Shown: piece by piece, positions 1 through 6,604 of the stretch | Layout of the letters: every line of letters begins with the position of its first letter | Numbering within the stretch: position 1 is the first letter of the stretch | Assembly (NCBI GenBank): GCA_021772355.1 | Contig: JAJFMB010000176.1 | Span: 1 to 9,102, forward strand | From: Chlamydiota bacterium | GTDB lineage: Bacteria; Chlamydiota; Chlamydiia; Chlamydiales; JAJFMB01 | DNA length: 9,102 nucleotides | Direction of reading: 5' to 3' | The notes under the pieces: generated by a model | What the model was told of the DNA's origin: nothing | Seen by the model: only the letters and a program-made list of their open reading frames with translations | Database searches by the model: none | Program-made: the position numbers and the translations under genes

Positions 1-1341
1 GATGAAGGAGACTTTAATCACTATCTTGAAAGATCTCTTCCCTTCCAGCTCAGCTACCCCGATCTTGAGCCGCCTGCAAGAACAACGACTGTCAGCGCAC
101 CACTTCCATCCACTTCCACAGCTTTAAGTGCGCCAGTCGAACAGATCGCACCCGCTCCCCCGACTTCCACGGCTTTAAGTGCTCCGGTCGAACAAATCAC
201 ATCCGGAATGGAGAAATTGTTGCGTCAGCCAACAAAAAATAATGTTGCTAAGATCGCACTACGACAAACCCTTTGGCACTTAGAACAGTTAAATGGATTT
301 TTAAAAAGTGATGCACATCGCTCAGACCATCTATGTTTATGGACCGTCGCAAGCCACTGCGCCTGGGCGATCGAGCAAGCTCTTTCCTACAAATTGCTTT
401 CTCAGGGAAAACCAGTTCCCCCCGGACACAATTTAAGGTTGCGCTATGACTCCTTTAAACCGGGAGAGAGATATTTCCCAGAGATCATTGACCAACTTTA
501 CCTTTTCAATCACTGGTCGCGCTTTCCTTTGGAGGGGCATGCAGAACGCAATGCTTTAAGCACAATTCTTTCTAAACCACGTCTCCCCAAACTATTGTTA
601 AAAATGGTGCAATACTCTGAAGGAAAAGACACGACCCCCCCAGATTTACAAAAAATGCTTACTAATACGTGTACTCTTATTCATGAAGCGATAGACCTAT
701 CGCCACAAGAAGTAGAAGAAAAAAGTGAGATAACCGCCCCCATCACAATTGGCGAAATTAAACATGCTCAAGTCGCGCGGATTATCGAACAATTGAATGC
801 GACTATTACCACCCTTCCTCCCGATACAAGAAGAGCGTGTAAACTCAAACAGGCACGTTCATCTCTGCACTTGCTCAACGAAATTCTTAATAATTTCACC
901 AGCGCCACGACACCTCAACAACTCAATTCATCGGTGGTATGCACCCTAAACCTACTCCAGCACGCTATTTCAGAGATTCTATCCTATCATCTCCTATCCA
1001 ATGGTCGTGTCTTGGATGATAAACATGAGATCTCTGTATTTGCCGCACAATTAGGAATAAACACAGGAGACGTAGGAGAGATCTTCCAACAATTTAGTCA
1101 GAAAGGGCGCTATCCCGTAAACTGTCCTGCCAAAGGCGAGGCGGCAAAACTCGTTGATGAGTGCGAAGTCTTATGTAAATCCCCCCCTATAGAAGATGGA
1201 TTTACCCCTGTCACATCTAAGGTAGATTCCTTCGGATGGAAACTCCAGAATGCAGGCATAACCCCTGAAAAAATCAGAGAGAGATTAGAAGTTGTCGTAT
1301 CAAAGAGCTGTGAGTTTTTGAGTCAATCCCTCAAAAAGTAA
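1..1341 (+). CDS. Pro/Thr-rich protein with two tandem HEPN-like helical domains (5' end missing)
   Basis: The frame is open from the first base of the window to the stop at 1339-1341, so the gene begins upstream and at least 446 codons are visible. The Met codon at 208 is internal and has no good ribosome binding site. Codons from about 61 to 207 form a Pro/Ser/Thr-rich linker with a duplicated TSTALSAPVEQI motif. Two related helical domains follow. AIEQALSYKLLSQGK (from base 367) aligns without gaps to AISEILSYHLLSNGR (from base 964), each with a His 20 residues after the first Ala, and each followed about 30 residues later by RFP or RYP. The pattern A-x2-(E/Q)-x-L...G...P..H.L...R(Y/F)P is that of HEPN domains (Pfam HEPN class), often RNA-binding or RNase-like. 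Domain 1 has an R-x5-H (RFPLEGH); domain 2 lacks the His. The HEPN call is by eye. The function is unknown; a regulatory or host-interaction role is possible. Confidence 0.6.
   Translation, partial: DEGDFNHYLERSLPFQLSYPDLEPPARTTTVSAPLPSTSTALSAPVEQIAPAPPTSTALSAPVEQITSGMEKLLRQPTKNNVAKIALRQTLWHLEQLNGFLKSDAHRSDHLCLWTVASHCAWAIEQALSYKLLSQGKPVPPGHNLRLRYDSFKPGERYFPEIIDQLYLFNHWSRFPLEGHAERNALSTILSKPRLPKLLLKMVQYSEGKDTTPPDLQKMLTNTCTLIHEAIDLSPQEVEEKSEITAPITIGEIKHAQVARIIEQLNATITTLPPDTRRACKLKQARSSLHLLNEILNNFTSATTPQQLNSSVVCTLNLLQHAISEILSYHLLSNGRVLDDKHEISVFAAQLGINTGDVGEIFQQFSQKGRYPVNCPAKGEAAKLVDECEVLCKSPPIEDGFTPVTSKVDSFGWKLQNAGITPEKIRERLEVVVSKSCEFLSQSLKK
112..198 (+). repeat. Tandem 51-base repeat in the Pro-rich linker
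   Basis: Bases 112-147 and 163-198 both encode TSTALSAPVEQI, in frame, 51 bases (17 codons) apart. They differ only at a few mostly third-codon positions (aca/acg, gcg/gct, cca/ccg, cag/caa). Synonymous drift with a conserved peptide points to an old duplication kept under selection. A weaker similar stretch, TTTVSAPLPS, lies just upstream near base 82. More copies may lie outside the window. Confidence 0.85.
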
Positions 1342-1424
1342 GGACTTCAAAAAGATCACTTATTATATCACTCTTATTTTTAAGAATATAAAACCCTTAC
1401 CTCTAAAAAAAAGCCTCCCCATAG

Positions 1425-1482
1425 ACTGTTCACTATTTAACACTGTTCATTTTATAGTGAACAGTGTTAAATAGTGAACAGT
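1425..1482. promoter_or_regulatory. Nested perfect palindrome, probable AbiEi operator/promoter
   Basis: Bases 1425-1449 and 1458-1482 are perfect 25-base inverted arms around an 8-base centre (1450-1457). The block contains four half-sites. ATAGTGAACAGT occurs exactly at 1454-1465 and 1471-1482 (a 17-base period), exactly inverted at 1425-1436, and 10/12 inverted at 1442-1453. The palindrome ends directly against the AGGAG ribosome binding site (1483-1487) of the antitoxin gene. A TATAGT hexamer (1453-1458) in the centre could be a -10 box, so a bound protein would block transcription. AbiEi antitoxins are known to repress their own operon through paired inverted repeats upstream. Assignment to this particular protein is inference. 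A miniature inverted-repeat element is the alternative. Confidence 0.75.
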
Positions 1483-1493
1483 AGGAGTTAATA

Positions 1494-2216
1494 ATGAAAG
1501 GTCGCTATCTTGTAAAATCCAATGAGCCACCGTTTATGAGCAATGTCTTCGCAGATAAGTCTGCCTTGATTTTAGACTGGCTTTTGATGTTTGGAATCGA
1601 GAAAGAGGAATTTTCATTAAGAGAAGCTGCCAAAAAGTCCGGAACGAGTTTGGGTCTTACTCAAAAAGTCTTTGAAGCATTAGTCTTACAAGGAATTCTT
1701 CATGCTACAGGGGTCAGAACCTCAAAAAAATTTACACTTAAACAGCCAGACCTTCTTTTAACTAAGTGGCTTGAATATTATAGAATCCAGGATAGGTGCA
1801 AAATGAAGACCTATCGCTCAGCTATTCAAGGAAAAGAAGAACTTCTTAAGTCATTGGAAAAAGCCGGACAGATTCATAAAGTCGTATTGGCTCTTCATTC
1901 AGCAGCAGAAGCTCATGGATTAAAGAATACAAACTTAAATACCCTAGAACTTTATGTCCAGAATCAGGACGATCTACCTAAAATTGAGGAAACTCTCCAG
2001 TTAGAACCTCAAGAGAGAGGGTATGAAGTTCTACTAATCAAGCCTTATTATAAGCATATACTTAAATTGCTTCCCGAAGATCAGTTAAAGGTCTGCCCTG
2101 CTTTATTAAATTTTTTAGACCTCTATCATTTTCCCTTACGAGGTCAAGAGCAAGCTGAATTTATAGCCCAACGCCATCCTGAACTAAAACGAATCTACAA
2201 TAAAGGCAAATACTAA
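1494..2216 (+). CDS. AbiEi-family antitoxin / winged-helix autorepressor (type IV toxin-antitoxin)
   Basis: 240 residues, within the usual AbiEi size. An N-terminal winged helix-turn-helix is readable at about residues 20-75: FSLREAAKKSG, then a recognition-helix-like SLGLTQKVFEALVLQGIL. It is followed by the family-like LLLTKWLEYY. The C-terminal part contains LLNFLDLYHFPLRGQEQAEF (about 203-222), resembling the YLDLY...LRG-x-EAAE segment of AbiEi proteins. Known members repress their own promoter with the winged helix and counter the toxin through the C-terminal domain. The start is set by AGGAG at 1483-1487, six bases before ATG, directly after the large palindrome. The stop TAA overlaps the next start by one base (TAATG), so the two are probably translationally coupled. 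Another winged-helix regulator paired with a nucleotidyltransferase is possible; the gene context favours AbiEi. Confidence 0.72.
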   Translation: MKGRYLVKSNEPPFMSNVFADKSALILDWLLMFGIEKEEFSLREAAKKSGTSLGLTQKVFEALVLQGILHATGVRTSKKFTLKQPDLLLTKWLEYYRIQDRCKMKTYRSAIQGKEELLKSLEKAGQIHKVVLALHSAAEAHGLKNTNLNTLELYVQNQDDLPKIEETLQLEPQERGYEVLLIKPYYKHILKLLPEDQLKVCPALLNFLDLYHFPLRGQEQAEFIAQRHPELKRIYNKGKY

Positions 2217-2989
2217 TGAATTTGGCAAAAGAAGATCGTATTATTTCTGAATTTCTAAAATCACTTGGACCTTGGAATAAATATGTATCAGTTGGAGGAG
2301 GTTATGCACTTTTTATTTATAAGCTATACCTCTCTGATCAAAACTTAGGGTCCCCACCCATTGCAACAAATGATATTGATTCTCTCATACCCCGAAGAGT
2401 CCCTTTAGCGTCGAAAAAAAATATTGCAAAACACCTAAATGATGCCGGATTCACTCCTATCTTCAAAGATCTCGATATCCCTGCAACTGAAAGTTATGTA
2501 AAAGAAGTCGAAGGATCTGAAATAGAAATAGAATTTTTAACAGATTCTGCGACACGAAGTGATAGGAATAAGAATGTAATGGTATCAGGTGTCGTTGCTC
2601 AGCCTCTTAGCTATTTAACACTAAGTTTACAGACCACGGTGGAGTTTCAAACTTATTCGAAACAGAGTGGACGGGTTGTCTCTCCTGGAGCTTGGATGTT
2701 TCACAAAGGTCTTACATACACAAGAAGAAATAGCCGTTCAAAATCCCTTAAAGATTTGTACGGGATTTGGTATGTGACCACTCAACTCGGAAGCTATTCA
2801 ACTCAAGCAATACATGAATTTATCATGCTATCAAAAAAATATTCTAAATGGTTTGACACTTTTCGAAAAAATTTATCCCAATTTATAAAGAAGACCTCTC
2901 CAATTGAGTGGTCTGAATTTGAATCGCAAGACCCGGAAGGCAAACTCAAAAAACTCCATTTTGAACGAGCAATCAATCACCTTATGTAA
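2216..2989 (+). CDS. AbiEii-like nucleotidyltransferase, probable toxin of the type IV module
   Basis: 257 residues with the minimal nucleotidyltransferase signature. GGGYAL (27-32) is followed by NDID (52-55), which gives the two metal-binding Asp (D53, D55). An acidic strand, SEIEIEFL (about 101-108), can supply the third carboxylate. Downstream, HKGLTYTRRN...SKSLKDLYGIWY matches the K...R...K-x-(R/K)-D-L-Y-D/G helix typical of AbiEii/DUF1814 proteins. AbiEii-type toxins transfer nucleotides, with tRNA 3' ends as targets in characterised mycobacterial relatives; the substrate here cannot be read. It starts inside the antitoxin stop codon. Base composition is low, 242 G+C in 660 bases counted over 2221-2880, against 301/600 in queC. 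All visible catalytic residues are present, so it is probably active. A non-toxic nucleotidyltransferase is the alternative. Confidence 0.72.
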   Translation: MNLAKEDRIISEFLKSLGPWNKYVSVGGGYALFIYKLYLSDQNLGSPPIATNDIDSLIPRRVPLASKKNIAKHLNDAGFTPIFKDLDIPATESYVKEVEGSEIEIEFLTDSATRSDRNKNVMVSGVVAQPLSYLTLSLQTTVEFQTYSKQSGRVVSPGAWMFHKGLTYTRRNSRSKSLKDLYGIWYVTTQLGSYSTQAIHEFIMLSKKYSKWFDTFRKNLSQFIKKTSPIEWSEFESQDPEGKLKKLHFERAINHLM

Positions 2990-3092
2990 ACATAAATATA
3001 TAAGTTTGTTTATTAAGATAATATAAATTTTATTGAAAAACAAACTACAAAACTGTATTGTAATTCTTTTTCTTAATTATAAAGGTGTAGTG

Positions 3093-3458
3093 ATGTTTGC
3101 ATTAGAAGTATTGCCAGAGTTGGCAGAAAAATTAGAGATATTTGAAAAAGGCTTAAATTTTATTGGCTATGTGCCCATTGCAGGAACTTTTTCATCAAAC
3201 GTAAGACGCGTTCTCGCAGTCGCAGAAATGGTAACAGCTGTTGCCCTAGGTGTTTTTGCTGCCGGCTGCTTTTTTACAGGTAATCCCATGGGGGCGCCCG
3301 CTGCTTATCTTGCTGCTAAATTTGCTGTTCACAGTGCAGCAAACGAATTCAGATCCTATTTAGAAACAATTCCGGGTGTGTCGTTATGGACTTGCCTACC
3401 CTACGATCTTATCTCTTATGCTTGCCTTGGCGGCAGAATCATTTCTTATATTGTTTAA
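3093..3458 (+). CDS. Small hydrophobic protein, unrecognised, possibly membrane-associated
   Basis: The ATG at 3093 is preferred (121 residues) because AAGG at 3082-3085 lies seven bases before it. A longer reading from TTG at 3033 would add 20 residues without a binding site. The protein has a short helical N-terminus, then GYVPIAGTFSSNVRRV. A strongly hydrophobic Ala/Val-rich segment follows (about residues 40-62, ending in CFF), then a turn with GNPMG and a second weaker Ala-rich helix. The C-terminus contains Gly, Cys and aromatic residues. Two adjacent hydrophobic helices with a tight turn recall chlamydial inclusion-membrane proteins, but this rests on shape only. It lies 103 bases after the toxin gene, inside the island bounded by the two palindromes, and ends at a hairpin. 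It may be a third member of the module or an unrelated cargo gene. Confidence 0.6.
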   Translation: MFALEVLPELAEKLEIFEKGLNFIGYVPIAGTFSSNVRRVLAVAEMVTAVALGVFAAGCFFTGNPMGAPAAYLAAKFAVHSAANEFRSYLETIPGVSLWTCLPYDLISYACLGGRIISYIV

Positions 3459-3460
3459 AT

Positions 3461-3495
3461 TTTAACCCCTGATTGCGACCTAATCAGGGGTTAAA
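3461..3495. terminator. Hairpin between convergent genes, likely bidirectional terminator
   Basis: Bases 3461-3474 (tttaacccctgatt) and 3482-3495 (aatcaggggttaaa) are perfect 14-base inverted arms with a 7-base loop. It sits between the end of the small hydrophobic protein gene and the end of the minus-strand membrane protein gene, the usual place for a shared terminator. There is no clear T-run after the stem on either strand beyond the T/A-rich stem base, so efficiency is uncertain. Confidence 0.65.
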
Positions 3496-3499
3496 CCCG

Positions 3500-3523
3500 A
3501 CTGTTCATAATATAGTGAACAAT
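3500..3523. promoter_or_regulatory. Second, orphan copy of the AbiEi-operator core
   Basis: The block ACTGTTCATAAT-ATAGTGAACAAT matches the core of the upstream operator (1442-1465) at 21 of 24 positions, with TGTTCA and TGAACA arms in the same 8-base-separated geometry and the same TATAGT in the centre. No plus-strand gene starts just after it; it lies 7 bases downstream (minus-strand sense) of the membrane protein gene's stop. It may be an extra binding site for the antitoxin, the remnant of a lost duplicate module, or a boundary of the inserted segment. Confidence 0.6.
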
Positions 3524-3530
3524 TAACTCT

Positions 3531-4352
3531 CTAATCTTTGTCTCTTGAGATCTTAAAAATGACATGCGACTCTGCAGCGAAATTAAAGAAAAAAATCACT
3601 GTAGGAGTTAGAAACGCCGTAAAAGGGATCATGATGAAAAACCATTGCAAGGTAGCATAGACAGGATTTTCCGATGTGTCGTAAAGGGTTTCAGATAATT
3701 GAGCTGAAATAACAAGAAGTATCAGCATAAGCACAAAAGGTAGAATCGAGATAATAAAGAGCAGTGTGTTAGAGAAAAGATCTTGCTGAAGACGTTTTGT
3801 GAGGTATTGGGAAATCAGCATACGGTTGAAACCTTTAAGCGCTATAATGGGCGTGAGAAAGAAAAGAGCTGCGATGCTAAAGATACACAACAGAAGCGAT
3901 CCTAAATTAAGTAAGAATGGCCCAAAAGCCAGGACAACACCGAAGAAATCACCAACGTTAGGCAGCATCCTCAGCAACACGAAAATGCCAAGTGTCATCC
4001 ACAGGATTAAGTAGCCAAGGACAATCGGAATAGCAAAGTATGAAGCGCCGATGATGACATCCCACGATTTTTTTAATATTTCAATATAGCTGACAGGCTT
4101 TCCCTTTACTTCGTCGTGATAGGCACGAATCATTACGATGCCGACCGACAAGAGCACTCCGATGGTCACGAAGATGGGGAGAAATGTCATACTCAAAGTG
4201 ATCCATTCACCTGCCTGGATAGCAAGTCCTCTAAAAAACACCACCAATAGCCCACATAGAATTAGAGTAGTAAAAATCGTAAGTAGCTTAACTCTACCAA
4301 ATGTATAGGCGAAGGAGCGATTGAACATTGTTTGAATATCGCCAAGCTGCAT
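3531..4352 (-). CDS. Six-helix integral membrane protein, unrecognised
   Basis: 273 residues with about six hydrophobic segments (roughly 22-41, 53-76, 100-128, 137-170, 194-217 and 233-258), no signal peptide and short charged loops. One loop, AYHDEVKGKPVSYIEILKKS (77-96), is amphipathic and probably cytoplasmic; another, TKRLQQD (185-191), is also charged. The helix pattern and the loop before helix 3 recall loosely defined bacterial membrane families of the YciC/GDPD-membrane-domain kind, but no diagnostic motif is visible. The ATG lies three bases after the gltA stop codon. The AAGGAG that would serve it is inside the last codons of gltA, so it is co-transcribed and probably coupled to citrate synthase translation. 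This suggests a role expressed with the TCA genes, but transport is only a guess. Confidence 0.8.
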   Translation of the reverse strand: MQLGDIQTMFNRSFAYTFGRVKLLTIFTTLILCGLLVVFFRGLAIQAGEWITLSMTFLPIFVTIGVLLSVGIVMIRAYHDEVKGKPVSYIEILKKSWDVIIGASYFAIPIVLGYLILWMTLGIFVLLRMLPNVGDFFGVVLAFGPFLLNLGSLLLCIFSIAALFFLTPIIALKGFNRMLISQYLTKRLQQDLFSNTLLFIISILPFVLMLILLVISAQLSETLYDTSENPVYATLQWFFIMIPFTAFLTPTVIFFFNFAAESHVIFKISRDKD

Positions 4353-4355
4353 TGT

Positions 4356-5510
4356 TTACATCTCCTTATAAAGATATTTAGGACGGATAATAGGAGTGCC
4401 CTTCCCTTCTCTTGCTTCTAACCGCTCATATACAATTTGAATGGAAATTCCAACCACGCGTGCGATACCGAATAGCACCGTGTAATATACCGGATAAGGG
4501 AATCCAAATGCCGAAAGCACACTTCCGGAAACAGCGTCGACGTTTGGGTAGGGATTAGAAATTTTAGGATTTTCTTTTAGCACTTTAGGCCCAACGTCAC
4601 GCAAAATTTTTGTCATTTTGACCAGAGGATGATCGGGATACCTTTCCTGTACTAACTTGTAAAAAATCGTAGCTCTCGGATCTTCAACGCGTAAAACAGC
4701 GTGGCCAAAACCGTAGATAAGCTCTTTATTTTCTAGTTTCTTACGGATAAATGCCTCCACATCTTCGGGTGAAGCATCTTTCCCAACCACCTCAATTACC
4801 TCTTCCACAAAATGCAGGCAATCTTGATTTGCTTTACCATGACGAGGGCCGCCCAACGCGCACATGGCCGATGCAATCGATCCGTACATATCCTGTAACC
4901 CGGAAGCCACAGTTTTCCCCACAAAGGCAGAAAGATTTCCTCCACCGTGATCATAGTGCAAGATGTTAAACAACCTAAAGACTTCTGTAAGCTCTTTAAG
5001 ATTAGCATTTGGAACATTGAGCATCTGAGCAAAATTTTCCATATAACCGAGTTCAGGCTTCGAAGGGTTGCAAGGTTGCCATCCGGCATGATGATTGATC
5101 ACAGTCGCTGCGATTTGAGGCGCTTTTGCAATCAAGTTGAGGCAGTCCTCACGATAGTCATCCACCCCTTCCAACATACCGGCAATAAGAATAGCCGAAG
5201 AGAACAGAGACATTGGATGCCCTTCTCTTGGCAACAGTCTAATGTGTTTGATCGTATCCTCTTTACATTGCGCACGCTTATGCAAGTCTTTTGAGAAAGC
5301 GGCAACTTCCTCTTTTGAACCCATTTTTCGGTTGTATAACAAATAAATCATCTCTTCAGGAGAGGCGTTCTGCATTTCCGTCAGCGGACGCCCTACATAA
5401 TAGAGCCCTTTTTCCGGATCGACACTTGATGTTGGACAATACCCAACTGGAAAACCGCGCATTCCTGTTTCTAAATGATCTTCTGTAACTTCAAAGAGTG
5501 TTTTGCTCAT
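4356..5510 (-). CDS. gltA: Citrate synthase
   Basis: Condenses oxaloacetate with acetyl-CoA to citrate, the entry step of the TCA cycle, in the cytoplasm. The catalytic triad is readable: H224 in GPRHGKANQ, H270 in GFGHAVLRVEDPR, and D325 in NVDAVSGSVL. HYDHGGGNLSAF (185-196) is the substrate-loop motif. The length is 384 residues, and there is no extra N-terminal zinc/NADH-regulatory region of the Gram-negative hexameric type. The C-terminal stretch NVDAVSG...YYTVLFGIAR...IRPK reads closer to the mitochondrial-type enzyme (NVDAHSG...YYTVLFG...ERPK) than to E. coli GltA. The start codon is eight bases after the mdh stop, with AGGAAA upstream. Chlamydiaceae lack this enzyme, whereas environmental chlamydiae have it. 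Methylcitrate synthase is a less likely alternative. Confidence 0.93.
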   Translation of the reverse strand: MSKTLFEVTEDHLETGMRGFPVGYCPTSSVDPEKGLYYVGRPLTEMQNASPEEMIYLLYNRKMGSKEEVAAFSKDLHKRAQCKEDTIKHIRLLPREGHPMSLFSSAILIAGMLEGVDDYREDCLNLIAKAPQIAATVINHHAGWQPCNPSKPELGYMENFAQMLNVPNANLKELTEVFRLFNILHYDHGGGNLSAFVGKTVASGLQDMYGSIASAMCALGGPRHGKANQDCLHFVEEVIEVVGKDASPEDVEAFIRKKLENKELIYGFGHAVLRVEDPRATIFYKLVQERYPDHPLVKMTKILRDVGPKVLKENPKISNPYPNVDAVSGSVLSAFGFPYPVYYTVLFGIARVVGISIQIVYERLEAREGKGTPIIRPKYLYKEM

Positions 5511-5518
5511 AGTTTTTC

Positions 5519-6511
5519 CTAGCCTAGTAAATGTTCAATTGTATTACGTTCCTCTATTAGCTCTTGTTCAGACTTTTTGATCAAGGCTTTTAATGTCTCA
5601 TTCAATTGCACATCCTGCACCACCTCATAATCTCCTTCTCCTTTAGAGCGGCAGGGAAAAGAGAACACGAGATTTTCATCTACTCCATAAGGATTTCCTT
5701 TGCTGTGAACACCTAAAGAAAACCAATCATTTTTCGATGTTGGTGTATTCAATGATCGAATCGAATCAATAATGGCATTTCCGGCAGATGCTGCTGATGA
5801 TTTTCCTCTTGCAGAAATAATCGCAGCCCCCCGCTTTTGCACGATAGGCATAAACTCTTCCTCTAACCACTTTGTATCTTGAATGATTTCTAAAGGTGAC
5901 TTTCCCTTTATTCGCGCATTAAAGTAGTCGGGAACCTGCGTTGAAGAGTGATTACCCCACACCATCACATTTGTAATATCAGAGCTTTGACATTTGGCAG
6001 CATTTTGGAGTTGGTAAGCCGCGCGGTTTTCATCTAGGCGCATCATCGAACAAAAGTTTTTCTTTGGAATCCTGGGAGCATGGCTCATAGCAATCAGGCA
6101 GTTGGTATTGCACGGATTACCCACGACTAACACTTTAACATTTTCTTTAGCCACTTCGTTCAATGCCTTGCCCTGTCCCACAAAAATTTTAGCATTGTCC
6201 ATAAGAAGATCGGCTCGCTCCATTCCCGGGCCGCGAGGTTTGGCTCCCACAAGTAGTGCGTAGTCAATATCTTGAAACACAATATGAGGATCGCTTCCCA
6301 CTACGACCTCTTGAAGCAGAGGAAAGTTGCAGTCATGCAGCTCCATCTTCACCCCTTCAAGAGCTGTCAAAGCCTCGGGAATCTCCAGGATATGCAAACT
6401 CACAGGCTGATCTTTTCCCAGCATTTCCCCACTAGCAATCCGGAAGAGCAAACTATAGGCGATCTGTCCGGCTCCCCCGGTAACAGCAACCCTTTTAACG
6501 ACTTTCGACAT
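5519..6511 (-). CDS. mdh: Malate dehydrogenase (NAD-dependent, cytosolic-type)
   Basis: Oxidises malate to oxaloacetate with NAD, feeding the citrate synthase encoded next. 330 residues, full length. The Rossmann loop is TGGAGQIAYSLL (11-22), and the acidic residue at the end of strand 2 (E43 in ILEIPE) fits NAD rather than NADP. The substrate loop GAKPRGPGMERADLL supplies R93 and R99. NPCNTN (132-137) lines the cofactor site, and RLDENRA (D160, R163) with VWGNHSS (H188) form the catalytic relay and substrate-binding Arg. The RLDENR and GNHSSTQ signatures are those of the cytosolic/chlamydial MDH group rather than of the E. coli/mitochondrial group. The start ATG has AAGGAT eight bases upstream. 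It is the first gene of the mdh-gltA-membrane protein operon. Confidence 0.95.
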   Translation of the reverse strand: MSKVVKRVAVTGGAGQIAYSLLFRIASGEMLGKDQPVSLHILEIPEALTALEGVKMELHDCNFPLLQEVVVGSDPHIVFQDIDYALLVGAKPRGPGMERADLLMDNAKIFVGQGKALNEVAKENVKVLVVGNPCNTNCLIAMSHAPRIPKKNFCSMMRLDENRAAYQLQNAAKCQSSDITNVMVWGNHSSTQVPDYFNARIKGKSPLEIIQDTKWLEEEFMPIVQKRGAAIISARGKSSAASAGNAIIDSIRSLNTPTSKNDWFSLGVHSKGNPYGVDENLVFSFPCRSKGEGDYEVVQDVQLNETLKALIKKSEQELIEERNTIEHLLG

Positions 6512-6549
6512 AAATAATATCCTTGATACTCATGGTTTCTAAAATCCTC

Positions 6550-6578
6550 ATTCTATGTACCGATCTCTTATAAATCAA
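6550..6578 (-). promoter_or_regulatory. Sigma70-like promoter of the mdh-gltA operon
   Basis: On the minus strand TTGATT (6573-6578) is followed after exactly 17 bases by TAGAAT (6550-6555), both one or two changes from consensus. The transcript would start near 6543, giving a leader of about 32 bases that includes the AAGGAT ribosome binding site of mdh. Confidence 0.65.
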
Positions 6579-6604
6579 AAATAAATTCCCTATCTGCATG
6601 ACTA

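Noticed and set aside
1372..1385. TCTTA-TTTT-TAAGA inverted repeat after the HEPN-like gene as a terminator
   Set aside because: Only five A/T-rich base pairs, with no T-run after it; too weak to call.
1425..1482. The large palindrome as a rho-independent terminator of the upstream gene
   Set aside because: There is no T-run after the stem, the stem is AT-rich, and it abuts a ribosome binding site. The repeated half-sites fit an operator better.
3033..3092. Longer start (TTG at 3033) for the small hydrophobic protein
   Set aside because: No ribosome binding site before it, and the ATG at 3093 has AAGG at good spacing.
2990..3092. Separate promoter for the small hydrophobic protein in the AT-rich gap
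   Set aside because: Several TATAAA-like strings occur by composition, but none has a -35 partner at correct spacing.
4751..5488. Open frames on the plus strand, and a second minus frame, within citrate synthase
   Set aside because: They are antisense or out-of-frame shadows of a clearly conserved gene and have unnatural composition.
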